Assembly (NCBI GenBank): GCA_964016985.1
Contig: OZ024828.1
Coordinates: 25,483,543-25,547,542, forward strand
From: Anodontia alba
Taxonomy: Eukaryota; Mollusca; Bivalvia; Lucinida; Lucinidae
Length of the DNA: 64,000 nucleotides
Reading direction: 5' to 3'
The position numbers and the translations under genes are program-made. The notes under the pieces are model-generated. The model was not told the origin of the DNA. It ran no database searches and saw only the letters and a program-made list of their open reading frames with translations. Positions 44,091 through 55,619 of the stretch are shown in pieces. The number at the start of each line of letters is the position of its first letter. Position 1 is the first letter of the stretch.

Positions 44091-44214
44091 ACATACAACA
44101 TACGCATATAGATTTATTGCTGATTGATTATACCCGCTAAATCTGTACATAGCGAAAGTGATACCTCCCGAGGGAATTTTATACTCCCGAGGGAATAAAA
44201 TAAACAAAAACAAT

Positions 44215-44285
44215 AAAAAAAAAAAAAAAAAAAAAAAAAAACAGGATGCAGCATTCATTTCTCTGCATTTGTCTACAAAAAGTAT

Positions 44286-44377
<92 letters not shown>
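44215..44377. repeat. Poly(A) and (TA)n microsatellite
   Basis: A run of A at 44216-44241, then about 45 TA dinucleotides from 44288. Confidence 0.95.
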
Positions 44378-44381
<4 letters not shown>

Positions 44382-44919
44382 GAACCATATGACAGATGCC
44401 CTCTAATAAATTAAAAAGTGCCCAACATAAAGTTCTTTAACTCGCCCACTCAAAGGTTCATCATAAAAAAAAGCTATCCAGACACCCCAGCTATCGAAAA
44501 TAGTCCAAAAATTGAAGTTGGAGAGTGCACTCGGCATAAATGGGTGAAAGCGCCGTGCCAAATTTTAGCAGAGGACATTTTGATTTTGTTATTATAATAA
44601 TTATTTATTTATTTATCTTATTTTATTTTATTGATCTATTTATACTATTTATTTATTTATTCGTCGTAAGACGTACTATTCCCACTATTGGCCTATTTTT
44701 TTTTACCTTGGACCCAAGATACATTAGGTCCGAGTTTTTACACTATTTCATTGGTGAAAATAAAAAGCGCGTCGAAATTCAGCCAATGGACTTCCTTTAA
44801 CGGAATAATTTTTTTCCGAAGTTAAACGGAAATACAGAAGGACTGGATGTTTGCTTCGTTCCAGTAAAGACGTTTTTCTGCAATTGAGTTGCAGGTTACT
44901 GTCTCGACGTCATCAAAGA
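44378..44919. other. Unassigned AT-rich DNA
   Basis: TTTATT-rich; no supportable coding sequence. Confidence 0.35.
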
Positions 44920-45082
44920 AATTACAGATGCTACGCCCACTTCAATTTTCAGCCAATTAGATTATTTGATCAAGGTGGTTGATATTAATTCACATACTGA
45001 ATTACAAACAGAAGCCGACTGATCTGGATCTACACTGTTTGTAAAGGCAGAGTATATTTGGGTTCAGTAGGACAAAGGTTAA
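44920..45082 (-). mobile_element. TTAA-family MITE, partial
   Basis: GATGCTACGCCCACTTCAAT matches the inside of the reverse-oriented family. The right end GGTTCAGTAGGACAAAGG with TTAA is present. The left TIR and one hairpin arm are missing. Confidence 0.8.
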
Positions 45083-45603
45083 AACAAATGGAAATTTGCA
45101 GTTGTTTATGGTATAGCTGTATAAACAAACTGATAAAATAATACAGCTGATGTTTGCATTGGCCGTGTATTATCTTAGATAATGTTGACCGAATGTTAAA
45201 GAAAAATAAGAAAAAAAATGGAGCCCAAGATCTGAACAAACCTTTTTAAACCGGGTCCAAGTGGAAACACAGACACCCAGTGAAGAAGGAAGAGACTATT
45301 TGTACATTAATCGTGTCTCAGAAAGACCGCGCAAACTGCGGTAAAATACTTGGAAGATCGAACATAATTATACATGTACATATAGACAAAGGTGCAAGAT
45401 AAAAAAACAAAAAGAAAAAAAAACAACTAATTTAGCCTTTCGGCGCCTGTGTCGGAGGAGTATTTTAGATGCCAGAATAAAGGGCAGAGTTATGTGTTTT
45501 AAGTAAGATATATTAGATACAAATGTACATAAAATGGGATGGAGGGTTAATACTGATTAGAATGGTGAGTAAAACTGTTTTGAAGAAATACATTTATTTT
45601 TTT

Positions 45604-45659
<56 letters not shown>

Positions 45660-45834
45660 CATTTTGTGTTTATTTATTTATTTATTTATTTATCTTATAT
45701 AGAAACGCCAACGAAAACGCTTTCAGGTACGGTCATCAATATACTTTTTGTGTAATGATTGATGCCTTGATCAATGTTGTGGACAAACTTTTACTATGAT
45801 TTCAGCTTCTGCATGACAAAACCAGCAGTTTGAC
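45083..45834. repeat. Unassigned DNA with (TTTA)n
   Basis: No gene. A TTTA tetranucleotide array lies at about 45589-45694, with a second block after TACATTTTGTG. Confidence 0.7.
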
Positions 45835-46010
45835 GTGTGCACCCAGAGAAGACTGGTACAGATCAGCCTGGGCATCCATCAAGACTGACCTGACGAGTCT
45901 TCGCTGTCCGCATGGAAAAGCTTAGGTCATTAGCTACCTACTGAATGCATAGGAAAGAATTCTAATCAGTGTGGGCGGATGCCCATGCTGATCAGTCTTA
46001 GTTGGGACAT
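45835..46010. repeat. GATCAG-type hairpin repeat (J type)
   Basis: GCACCCAGAGAAGACTGGTA, CAGATCAGCCTGGGCATCCA, TTCGCTGTCCGCATGGAAAA, then GGGCGGATGCCCATGCTGAT. Confidence 0.6.
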
Positions 46011-46337
46011 GACAAATTGGTGGTTCTGTCATACGGCGGCCCATTTATTGTTCAAAGTTGCAATGGCATAGAATTTTACAAACGCAGTTTTCAGTTTTCG
46101 CTGCGTGTCAGCCCACGGCAATTTTGATTGATTGGTTAAATTATTCAAGCTAGAGGGTTGAAGTCCAGGAGTTAAAACCAGACCTTTCAGAATAGAGTTA
46201 AAAAAGATGATTCAGCGTAAAATAATTTTTTTAGTACAAGGAAAGCCAATGTTAAGTTGGTCACAGTCTATGACTCTTTCCTTATTACAAAACTCTCTTT
46301 CATTTCTCTTACGACGTTTATTTTTTTTAGATAGAGG

Positions 46338-46481
46338 ATCTTACATGAGTGGTTATTTAATATGAAATTTATGAAACGGGTTTGGGTAATTTCAGTATTT
46401 TGCGAACCCTGTCGAGCAAAGTACCGAACTTACCCAACGAGTTTCATAAATTTCATATTAAATGACCACGAATGTAAGATT
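46338..46481. repeat. Palindrome with about 50-bp arms
   Basis: ATCTTACATGAGTGGTTATT...TATGAAATTTATGAAAC and its complement ending GACCACGAATGTAAGAT. The loop contains CAGTATTTTGCGAACCCTG. Confidence 0.8.
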
Positions 46482-47037
46482 CTGTTTATCACATGTCCCT
46501 TGCGATGACAAAAAATGCACAAAATATATTAAGGTAATGGCTTTCCATAGCTAAGCGGAACAACCCACTACCAAGGATTCAATAGTACTACGCAACATAA
46601 ATAGTTCGCATGTTATTTGATAAGTACAGAAAATAACTAGAAATAAGATAAATATGCCATTAATTACTTCGTTAAACTGTAGGAAATAATGATGATGTTT
46701 TATTTGAGCTAATAAATATTTCATTTGAAAAAACGATTTAAAAAATAATATTCCTTTCAACGTCATTCAGCGAGTCAATACGTCACTGAGAATCAGTAGG
46801 GAAATACCACGAAGTCAGCTGTCGTATTTAAAGATCATTGACCTTGATCAATACAGTTTATACGGTAGATGATACACTCAAGTATATGACAGCTTTCAAG
46901 ACTATACAACATTTTAACTGTAGTTTGGATTTTCATTCGACACATTTATTGACTGTCGGAGTCATGATATCCTCCATTGCTTTCTTGGAGGAGGTGACTT
47001 TTTTTTTATTGACTGTTTGACGACATCGATGTTGAAA

Positions 47038-48404
47038 GTGCCTCCATGGCACCACCATATAAAATATATTTCAGAGAATGCTTGGGGTAGGGTTAATGTA
47101 ATGAGAAAACTCAAATCTAAATTAGACCGCAAATCTTTGGAAACAATCTATACAGCATTTATTAGACCTTTACTTGAATATGGGGATGTAATATGGGACA
47201 ATTGTTCTCAATACGAAAAACAAGTTAGAAAAAATCTAACTTGAAGCAGCGCGCATAGCTACTGGGACAACCAAGCTTATTTCTATTACCGCCTTGTACA
47301 AAGAAGTTGGATGGGAGTCACTTGAACAAACCCACAAATTGACTTTATTTTTCAAAATGTTTTCCCATCTAACTCCTCTGTACTTATCCTCCCTCATACC
47401 ACCATCAGTCAGTGACATGTCACGATATAATCTTCATAACTCCGACCAATTACAGACTATTGATTCACGAACAAATCTTTACTATAATTCGTTTCTACCC
47501 TCTACTCTGAGGGCTTGGAATATTCTACCCGCCGAAGTGAAACAATCTCAAACAACACACTCTTTTAAATACTACTTTAACAAAGACACCTGTCCCCAAA
47601 TATTATTATTCTAAAAATAGAAAAGCCCGAATTCTCCATACTAGATTACGAATGAACTGTAGCTCTTTGAACCTGGACCTGTTCTTAAAAGGTATAACTG
47701 ACTCGCCTATGTGTAGATGTGGTAGTATTGAGAACTCACAACATTTCTTTTTCCACTGTCCTTACTATCAACAACAGAGAAACGCGCTTCTAAATGTGGT
47801 GTCTACCTATCATAGACTTACTCTTGATCTTCTTCTGTACGGGGAATCCTCTTTATCATATGATGTAAATGTGATAATTTTTGAAAATATTCACCGGTTT
47901 ATATTGAATTGTAAACGTTTTTCATGAGATGTTTTAAATACTGCTATAGTCATGGATTGCTTTACTACATTTATCCGTTGCAAACGGTATTATATTCCAT
48001 GTTGGATGCCGGGTGCCCCGACCACTCAATCCCAATTTCCCACCTACCCCCTTCCCATCACCCCCCTCCACCCCACCACCCCTTGGTTTTGTCCATTTAC
48101 AGTTTCTAAACTTTGCTAACCTCAAAATGTTTTATATGAAATGAATACTATTTGGTGTAAAACTTTACATCAGATTTTCATCATTTTTATCACCCAAACA
48201 TGTAAAAACAACACTTATTGTTAATTGTCACTACCTAATGTTATTTGCTCCAATGTATCTTGCTCGAAATTCGCCATTATGTATACATGTCGGTTGTTTT
48301 GGGGAGAAGAACTATATAAGTACTTGCGCTTTCGTTCTAATCCCAATTTGTATAATGACTTGCATCATGTTATAATGATAGTTTTGCTACAATAAAATAT
48401 GTTT
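47038..48404 (+). pseudogene. LINE reverse-transcriptase C-terminal fragment, frameshifted
   Basis: 5'-truncated retrotransposon. Frame 1 reads HHIKYISENAWGRVNVMRKL, then LETIYTAFIRPLLEYGDVIW, the thumb region after the RT active site. A frameshift near 47240 leads to LEAARIATGTTKLISITALY and WNILPAEVKQSQTTHSFKYY. A second near 47595 leads to ARILHTRLRMNCSSLNLDLF and a terminal Cys-His motif, C-x-C-x7-H-x4-C at 47712-47759 (CRCG...HFFFHC). It ends with TGA at 47925-47927; an AT-rich 3' tail runs to CAATAAAATATG. The YxDD active site is absent (truncated). It resembles RTs common in molluscs; the clade is not assigned. Confidence 0.85.
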
Positions 48405-48893
48405 AAACCAAAGTGTCTCCAAATATGTTGCTGGAAAACATTGTATTTTAACCACCATGAATAATTCTGGTAGCCGTGTTATTCACGTGTGATTGTATTA
48501 TGTTTTCCCCTTCCATCGGTCTGACATTTATCGTTCATCTCAAAATCATCTCAAAATTGAAGGCAAGAACTGTTTCAAAAGTGAAAATTGTATCGGCGAA
48601 CGCGGACACCATCTTGGTTGCTATCAATAAGCGGAGGAATACAAATATTAATGATGGTAATTAGGCTACTCTGCAGAGGGCCATAAGGTAGACTAGCTAA
48701 TATAGCTAATTGTGTTACCCTCTTTAAACATTGTATAAATAAAAAATAAATAAAATACCAATGGGAAGCCTTGCAGGTGTTATTTCACGTGTGGTTATAT
48801 GATTTTTATGACATGGGTTATTCACTGAATAACTTGACGGTCATGTGATAAAGGTATTTCTTGTATCTCTTTTAATTTTTGTTATAGATGATG
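48405..48893. other. Unassigned DNA
   Basis: AATAAAAAATAAATAAAATA at about 48738-48757 could be an A-rich tail. No gene recognised. Confidence 0.35.
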
Positions 48894-49130
48894 CGCAATG
48901 CACGAAAAGGGCCCTTGTGCAATTTACGGACAATGTAGGTCCAGATCAGCGTGTGCATCTGTACAGTGTAATCTGTGCATTTTCTGTTAGACGAAATATA
49001 CTACCGTATCCAGTGATTCTCTAAGCGGACAACGAAGGCCAGATCAGCCTGCGCGTTTGGCAGGTTGATTAGGGCCTGCGATGTCCGGAAATTGCCTAAG
49101 GGTCCTTTTTATGCGTTGAGCATCATATGT
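48894..49130. repeat. GATCAG-type hairpins (AAAGGGCCC type)
   Basis: GCACGAAAAGGGCCCTTGTG, CAATGTAGGTCCAGATCAG, then CAACGAAGGCCAGATCAGCC and GATTAGGGCCTGCGATGTCC, ending GGTCCTTTTTATGCGTTGA. Confidence 0.65.
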
Positions 49131-49196
49131 TATGTCATGAACCAACATACATGTAAGTTACGGGCTAACAAAATAAGTCGCAACTTGAAAAAATTA

Positions 49197-49378
49197 CCTG
49201 CTGACATGTGTGCCAAGTGAATACACAAATCAGCCTGATCAGAATCTTCGTTGTCCGCATGAAGAAACTTTGCATCATTGGCTATCCAAAATGCGCCCAG
49301 TTAAGATTCTGATCAGACTGCGCGAATGCGCAGGCTGATCTGAATCTTCACTGGGCGCTCATTACCGAAGGTACTTTT
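49197..49378. repeat. GATCAG-type hairpins (J type)
   Basis: TCAGCCTGATCAGAATCTTC, CTTTGCATCATTGGCTATCC, AGATTCTGATCAGACTGCGC and CAGGCTGATCTGAATCTTC, ending ACCGAAGGTAC. Confidence 0.65.
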
Positions 49379-49540
49379 TCTAACCTTGAGGTTCAAATAA
49401 TCCGTATTAGTATTACAAAGGAAATTCCATGTTTATATAGCAATTACCTTAAGAAGCTAAATATAACTTTTGACTCTCAGTTTATAGTATTCCTAGTAAG
49501 TACTATACTGAACGCCTAAAGAAACAACCACAACTTGTAA

Positions 49541-49544
<4 letters not shown>

Positions 49545-49591
<47 letters not shown>
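49545..49591. repeat. (CT)n microsatellite
   Basis: About 23 uninterrupted CT dinucleotides. Confidence 0.95.
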
Positions 49592-49595
<4 letters not shown>

Positions 49596-49621
49596 CTGGC
49601 AATACAAAACCTTGGATCCCT

Positions 49622-49960
49622 CAGAGAGTCGAACAAAAGTGAGGATGCACAGAACCGATTTAAAGAAAATTCCTACACTTTCAGAGACACACTTCTTTCA
49701 GTACTGTTTTTGTCCCCTTTTGAAAAGGGGTCTATTCTATGTAGAAAGAATTTCCTTACTCTTGACAGTCGAGCGAAGATGAGGATGCATAGACAGATTT
49801 AAGGAAAATTCATATAACACTTTCAGAGACACACTCCTGTCAGTATTGTTTTTGTCCCCTTCTGAAAAGGGGTCTGCTATATAAGGAAATACTTTGCTCC
49901 CTCTGGGAACCATGGATTTCCTTATAGAGTAGAACCCTATTCAGTAGGGACTTATCGTGC
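49622..49960. repeat. Tandem 140-bp repeat ending in AAAGAATTTGCTCC-type hairpin
   Basis: Two units start GAGAGTCGAACAAAAGTGAG (49625) and GACAGTCGAGCGAAGATGAG (about 49764). Each contains CTTTCAGAGACACAC and ends GAAAAGGGGTCT. A hairpin with TTTGCTCCCTCTGGGAACC follows. Confidence 0.7.
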
Positions 49961-50400
49961 AAAATAAAGCAAACAGGAAGTCATAAAACATTTCTGCGGT
50001 TGTTTAGCTCCGCATGACATAACGGCTTAAGTGGCTTGGTGGTGGTGTGTGCGGCAGTTGTACATTACGAGTCATGATAAGAAGACGATTCATATGAAAA
50101 GTCAAGATTTATTTAAATAAATAACATTGAATAATAATAATAATAATAGTAATAATAGAAACAGAATGTCGTCTGCTACAAATGTTAGCTAGCACTTTAA
50201 GGGTTGATAGACAGAAACGATTGAAGATGCATTGAATCAAATAAAACTTTAAATACTCAAACAGTGCAATTACAAATGAATCTTTATGCAGTCGGGTTGC
50301 CAGGGGCTAAGTCTGATCCGGGCTTTCGTTGTTTTTATATGCTTCGTAGATGCCTTTCTATTGATGCGGGTCACTTTAGTACACCTACTCTATAGTTGAG
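49961..50400. other. Unassigned DNA with AATAAT repeats
   Basis: Trinucleotide run at 50120-50160; no gene. Confidence 0.4.
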
Positions 50401-50473
50401 TCACACGCACGCACGCACGCCCGCACGCACGCACGCACGCACGCACGCATGCACACACACACACACACACACC
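50401..50473. repeat. (ACGC)n / (AC)n microsatellite
   Basis: CACGCACGCACGC units, then ACACAC. Confidence 0.95.
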
Positions 50474-50514
50474 TATTTTGCGATGTGAATAGCGGGTATT
50501 GTAATTGCGAGAAA

Positions 50515-50768
50515 TATGGGCAACCACAAAGCGCAGTGTCCTTACAAGTTTACAGAATGCATACAGAAAACAACGAAAATACTGTCTAAACAATCTGCGA
50601 AGATACGTAAAGTAGCCGGCATGGGAAAATATCACAGGCTTTCGCCATGGGAAACTGTCTTTTTGGGGCAATATCGGACAACGAAGGGCCATATCACCCT
50701 GCGCGTGAGGGCAGGCTGATATGGCCTTCGATATCCGATTACAGAATTTATTGGGTGCTCTAGAATCT
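50515..50768. repeat. GATCAG-type hairpin repeat, diverged (ATATCA form)
   Basis: ATATCGGACAACGAAGGGCC, ATATCACCCTGCGCGTGAG, then CAGGCTGATATGGCCTTCGA with TATCCGAT: the usual GATCAG is changed to ATATCA on one arm and TGATAT on the other, keeping the pairing. Confidence 0.65.
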
Positions 50769-50831
50769 GTCATTTAGCAACGTCATTGTGGTCAGGCTAT
50801 ATAGCTTCGCTGGCTGCTTTAGATCTTTACT

Positions 50832-51005
50832 GGAAGCGGATAGCGCTCCTGACTTCGGATTATGATGTCCCACATTCGGGTCCCGCTAGAGGCGGAATTT
50901 AACTCAGACTGTAAGCGCTCCATTGCACAGAGTATTTCATTATCACCTTTCATTTCTCGATATGACTTAAATAATGTTGAAAGGGACATAAAACGCCAAA
51001 TCATC
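50832..51005 (+). mobile_element. tRNA-like SINE, second family
   Basis: GCGGATAGCGCTCCTGACTT and CACATTCGGGTCCCGC look like tRNA A- and B-box regions. The tail is GTTGAAAGGGACATAAAACG and CCAAATCATC. The flanks ATCTTTACTG (left) and ACTTTTACTG (right) look like an aged target duplication. Confidence 0.7.
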
Positions 51006-51054
51006 GGACTTTTACTGATCTGATATTACCCGAAGGCACCTTTCCTCATGACAT

Positions 51055-51303
51055 GGTTCATTTGATGCGCATCGTGGGAAAAAGGCCTAAATGCTATATA
51101 TGCGAACAGCGAAAGTCCAGAAAGGCATGCATATCCGTGTAGTCTGATCCAGACAGTCCCTGTTCATCAACAAATACTACAGTATACATTTATTCTATCA
51201 GCGAGCAACGATGGTCCCATTAGTCTGTGCGAATGCGCAAGCTGATCAGGGCCTGTGTTGTCTGCAAATTGCATAAGGGCCCTTTTCGTGCGTTGAACAT
51301 CAT
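51055..51303. repeat. GATCAG-type hairpins (AAAGGGCCC type)
   Basis: GCGCATCGTGGGAAAAAGGC, GTCCAGAAAGGCATGC, then ATGCGCAAGCTGATCAGGGC and AAGGGCCCTTTTCGTGCG. Confidence 0.6.
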
Positions 51304-51320
51304 TTGTACTTTTCCTTACA

Positions 51321-51622
51321 GGCTCCATATTCCTCAAAAATAGGCATTTCATTATCCAAGAAAGATTTAATAAATTTATATATTTTATTAATACAATTAT
51401 AAAATGTGGCACCTGATAGCATGTAAAATTTCAGTCAACATTAATTCAAAGATGCGATAAAAAATCATTTCATTTTTTATCCAGTTTAAAAAAAACAAAC
51501 GAGAGACTAACTGAAACTTTACAGGCTGTCAGATGCCACATTTTATGACCGTGTTAATACGATATATCAATTTACTAAACCTTTCTTGGATAAAAATGTT
51601 TATTTTTGAGGAATATGGAGCC
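51321..51622. mobile_element. TIR element with about 100-bp ends
   Basis: GGCTCCATATTCCTCAAAAA at the left and its complement at the right (TTTTTGAGGAATATGGAGCC). The pairing continues through ATCCAAGAAAG and TTTATTAATAC to TGGCACCTGATAGC. A loop of about 100 bp is non-coding. Confidence 0.85.
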
Positions 51623-51879
51623 TTTACGATTTAATGGTCAAGTCATGCGAAAATGGCACAGTAACTTCTGTTGTCTGTGTAATCTAAGGGCATTTGCCAT
51701 GTGAGGAAAATTACGTGTGTACAGGACTCAGTGATTTTACTAGTGGACAGGGACGTCCCTTTTCAGATTATGCGGACAGCAGGCTGGTCCAGGCATTCGC
51801 TCTCAGTACTCAGACCTTACGAATAAACATTTCCCGACGTCATGGTTGACTATAAATGATCTGCGAAGTCAGCAAACTA
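51623..51879. other. GATCAG-like remnants
   Basis: Scattered words (AGGCTGGTCCAGGCATTCGC) related to the hairpin repeats; nothing else seen. Confidence 0.35.
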
Positions 51880-52070
51880 ACTTCGGACCTCTGCGCACAT
51901 TGAAGATTCAGATCAGACTGCGCATTGCGCAGTCTGATCAGAATCTTCAAAGGTGCTTTTCGGATAACCAAGAATGCAAAGTTTTCTTCATGCGGACAAC
52001 GAAGATTCTGAGCAGACTGCGCGGATACGCAGGCTGTTTGGAGTCTTCGCTGGGTGTACGCTTTCTCAAG
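51880..52070. repeat. GATCAG-type hairpins (J type)
   Basis: AAGATTCAGATCAGACTGCG, CAGTCTGATCAGAATCTTC (perfect pair), then CGGACAACGAAGATTCTGAG and CAGGCTGTTTGGAGTCTTCG. Confidence 0.7.
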
Positions 52071-52887
52071 ATGTGGCTTATTAAAATTGTATACGGGCGA
52101 AATTTTGAAACTTTAATAGCTACTCTTGAGCTCAAAAGAAAACAAGTTTTACCTACGAACATCTTTTCTCTTATGACCATTATAAAACTCATTTAATCAG
52201 ATAAGAAAACGAAAATGTTTTATTCGTGTGTATTAGTCTGTATAATCATTTAAATGTCGTGTCAATAAAGCTTTCATAAAGGTCTGGAGAAGAGGTTATA
52301 GGTGCCTGTACAATTACATAATTCAGCTCACTATTACCAGCCCAGATATTCACCTGGACACCCCGCTGCAAATTCAAATACATATATAAATTATTTTAAC
52401 AATAGATGTCTGTGTACCTTCGGACATGTACGCCCATCGAAGATTCGGACACATTACGGCACGTTTCAGCTGATATATATTAATTGTTTATTTAATTCTC
52501 TATTTCGATATTAATAAATACATGTAATGTGAGAAAATTTATAGAACCTAACTGTACTTTAAACTTCAGCGTACTGCATTTATACACCAGCCACACCGCT
52601 CTTAAAGGAGAACGCAACATAAGTTGTTAGTGTCTCCAGGAGTAAAGTGCTAAGCAAACCATTTTCTTTGATGCAAGTTTTATCAAAATCGATCGAGAAA
52701 TATGGAAGTTACAGTGGTTACAGAAGGTCTTGGAGTGCAGGAAAGCAATCCGTTCACAAATGTTGTCTTCTAAGTGGAGCAAATTCTTTCCTTTTACGCC
52801 TTTTACTGTAGATCTCTTTTAGAAGGGGCTTGAGAGCAAACAGGAAATCACAGACCGTCTCTCCGTTGTAATAACTGGCCGAATATA
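52071..52887. other. Unassigned DNA
   Basis: No gene. A shortened AAAGAATTTGCTCC-type repeat lies at 52760-52835 (GGAGCAAATTCTTTCCTTTT). Confidence 0.4.
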
Positions 52888-53234
52888 CAATCGACTCTCG
52901 TGATTTTGAAGTCCAAGGAATTTTCTGAAATACTCGAGACATCCGTGCCACGATGTATTAGATTTGTGGAATTGAGGACATCATAAATAGAACAACCACA
53001 TTTCACAAATAATTATGTAATTTGACTCCTGAAGCTAGAAATATATTAAAAATATTAGGAAAAGAGGAGAATTTGCTACTTACGAGAAATTGCTCCTTAG
53101 GAGCAATTTCTCCTCTTTTCCACAATATTTTGTTACCTATTGTTATATAACCATGTTAAAGCAGGGACCAGATTTTCATTCCGGGATAAGCGGTTATTCG
53201 AGATAAGCGAAGTCGGGATAACGAAAACCGACTG
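52888..53234 (+). mobile_element. Pogo/Tigger-like MITE (CAGTCGACT family)
   Basis: TA-flanked. CAATCGACTCTCGTGATTTT to ...CGAAAACCGACTG. The core has a repeated tip (GCTACTTACGAGAAATTGCTC). Confidence 0.85.
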
Positions 53235-53439
53235 TACACATGTACCAAATGTATCCATTTACTTTACATGAAAAAGAAATAGTACAAACAGAATATACAC
53301 ACAATAACATCTCAGCTCTAAAATTACTTACATGTTTATATACTTATATAACTTGTTATGAACGTTGCAACGTACGCGCAACCTACCATAGAAGGTGCAA
53401 CCTAAGACGAATTTGTAGCCTTGTAGCCGTAGGAGAGAT

Positions 53440-53668
53440 GAGTTAGAGCTAACCATGTGTTGGACTACCGCAAATAAAAGATGGGGACAAATCCTCCCTT
53501 ACTTGCCTTTAACCGCCCAAGATAGGCTACCCGTATACTGCGTGGTGAACAGAGAGTTAGAATTAACTAAGTCTCGGATTACAGCAAATGAAAGGTGGAG
53601 ACAAATCCTCTCCTTTCGCTGCCCTTAACCGCCAAAGGTGGGCTACCAAAATACTGCGTGGTGAATAG
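53440..53668 (+). repeat. Tandem duplication of about 115 bp
   Basis: Unit 1 (53440-53552) and unit 2 (53553-53668) share GAGTTAGA, GGACAAATCCTC-like, CTTAACCGCC and ATACTGCGTGGTGAA in order; GAGAGTT starts a third, aborted unit. No recognised family. Confidence 0.8.
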
Positions 53669-53679
53669 AGAGTTTTTTC

Positions 53680-53762
53680 AGTTGATGGTCTGAACTGGGC
53701 TCGAACCTGTAACTTTTATCACCGCAGTCAAGCACTCTAACAAACCGGCTACGATGCCTCCC
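53680..53762 (-). mobile_element. tRNA-like sequence, probable SINE head
   Basis: On the minus strand: GTAGCCGGTTTGTTAGAGTG (A box region) and ACAGGTTCGAGCCCAG (B box). The anticodon-arm region pairs poorly, so a SINE or tRNA pseudogene is likelier than a working tRNA. Confidence 0.6.
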
Positions 53763-53783
53763 TGTACAACCTTCTTAGCATAG

Positions 53784-53970
53784 TTAACCTTTTACACCTT
53801 TTCATCTCTGAATTTGGACACATTTATTGTTGGAAATAGAAGGGTCAGCCAAAACAAAACTGGCAGTGTAGATTCTGACGAGACAACTAGTTACATGTAC
53901 GAGCCGTCTCATCTGGATCTGCACTGTTTGAAAAGGCGTCTGTATTGGTCTGCACGGATGAAAGGTTTAA
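53784..53970. mobile_element. TTAA-flanked element with GATGAGACGGCT-type hairpin
   Basis: TTAACCTTTTACACCTTTTC left, GGATGAAAGGTTTAA right. The hairpin is GATTCTGACGAGAC... / GAGCCGTCTCATCTGGATC. Related to 43587. Confidence 0.6.
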
Positions 53971-54234
53971 TAACTTTTTCAAATGTTGTCTTTGTGTAAT
54001 GGACGGTATTCGATAGCCGTTTGTTACAGTAATGGAGCTTCGTATATTCTCTATATAAAGGATTTCAAATATTGTTATTGCAAAATGAAAATTAATTTGA
54101 CTTGACTCGACTTGTTACATTTATGGCGGTTTTATAAAAACATAAGATCTAAAGCTATCTATATTTATGTATTATCATTTGGAAGGATTGTTTTGATAAA
54201 AACAAAACCGGTTCGGAACTATGTTGCTGTATTT

Positions 54235-54375
54235 ACCCTAAGTATTCGGACAAACAAGTCTTAGCAAACAGTGTAGACCCTGATCAGACGCCGCAGAACG
54301 CGGCGTCTGATCAGGGTCTGCACTGTTTGCCATTCATCCAGCATTATTAAGGCATACCAGCAGGTAATGAAAATG
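54235..54375. repeat. GATCAG-type hairpin (GGACAGACAGG type), cleanest copy
   Basis: Perfect inverted pair AGACCCTGATCAGACGCCGC / GCGGCGTCTGATCAGGGTCT, flanked by AACAGTGT and TGCACTGTTTGCC. Confidence 0.75.
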
Positions 54376-55428
54376 GACTTAAGCAATTTTTAAGACCTGT
54401 AAGGTTACGGGTTAAAGATATACATGTAGCTAAAATGAGACCTTAAGTGGCTACGCCCTTTTACGATTTTATTGCCCCTCCCTGGACATAATGCAAGAGA
54501 ATTCAAAGACATGTCAGAATAAAGGGATGACTATAAGATCCCAGCAGGGGGTGCTAAAGAGGTCTTCTGAAGGGTAATAAACAGTTTGAAGGGCTCATAT
54601 TATAACCTATGGCCAGTACTGAATTTCCCTATTGAACCTATACTTGTTAATTGTTTATTGACAGTAGACTGGGCCTCGCTGTTCCCAGTCTCATATCAGT
54701 GATAAGACTTACCGTAGAGGTAGATCCGAATTTCATGTCTTTAAGGTGTCTTAAAATGAGGGCAAATACGGTATTTACGCTAGACGCAGAGTTCGAAGAT
54801 GATAAGACCAATCTCCGCAAAAGAACCTTTGTCTGTGCCATTTACTCCAAGGAAGCCAGACAATTGCACATCTAGAACGTCCGGTGAAATACAAAAGCGT
54901 GAAGAGACTGCGGAGATTCGCACACTGGTCTTTGCTTTCGCTGTTCACTAAAGTACCACGATGAAACAGTTCTTTTTTTTATTTTTTGCTTTGAAACTTT
55001 ACATATCAAAGACAAACTTTCCTACTCGACCATACACTGGTGAGCATTTTTTTTTCTTTCACAGCCATACACAAATGGGTATTTGGGCCGTTCGCATGCT
55101 AAGAGCTGCCTTCAGATTAACCCAGCCTCTTCCATCATCAAGAACGTTGGACGGACTCTTTGTCTATTTAATGGGTTGTTTTGTTGAAAAAGGGTATTGC
55201 TAATTTGTATCATTCAACTGTTATCTTTTGGTTGCAGACCATTTCTCGGCGTATAGGCTTGAAACCTGCATCTGATCGGGGCCTGCACTGTTTGCAAATG
55301 TCCATCTGTATGTAAGACGAGAACACGTACGAATAGACAGGTGGTGGTGTGGTTTGCACCAAGGACCTCTTTGCCTGCTTTACAAGTATGGTCCAATCGA
55401 AAACATCTCAAGTATGAGCTTTTTTGGA
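54376..55428. other. Unassigned DNA
   Basis: Overlapping frames on both strands at 54647-54875 lack any recognised domain. A short GATCGGGGCCTGCACTGTTT word lies near 55274, a hairpin-repeat remnant. Confidence 0.35.
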
Positions 55429-55571
55429 CATCACGAAAAAATGCCTATAAAATTTTGACTCCCTTAAACCCCACTTTTATATAGTAAAACTGGGGTTTAC
55501 AGGGGTATATATTATTTTTCTTATTTCTGCTCAGAAACATAGATTGTGGGCACTCGTTAGAACCGCCTCAT
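55429..55571 (-). mobile_element. CACGAAAAC-family MITE, left half only
   Basis: CATCACGAAAAAATGCCTAT through GGGCACTCGTTAGAACCGCC, then breaks off at the palindrome tip into CGTCCGTCCGTC. Confidence 0.85.
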
Positions 55572-55619
55572 CGTCCGTCCGTCAACATTTGCGTTCACCT
55601 GTTACATCTACAATAATCT

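Noticed and set aside
43865..44406. Frames up to 150 codons rich in Tyr/Ile or Asp/Arg/Gln
   Set aside because: Translations of CTAT/CTGT/CCGT, poly(A) and (TA)n arrays.
50390..50773. A 127-codon minus-strand frame
   Set aside because: Composed of a hairpin repeat and an (ACGC)n/(AC)n microsatellite.
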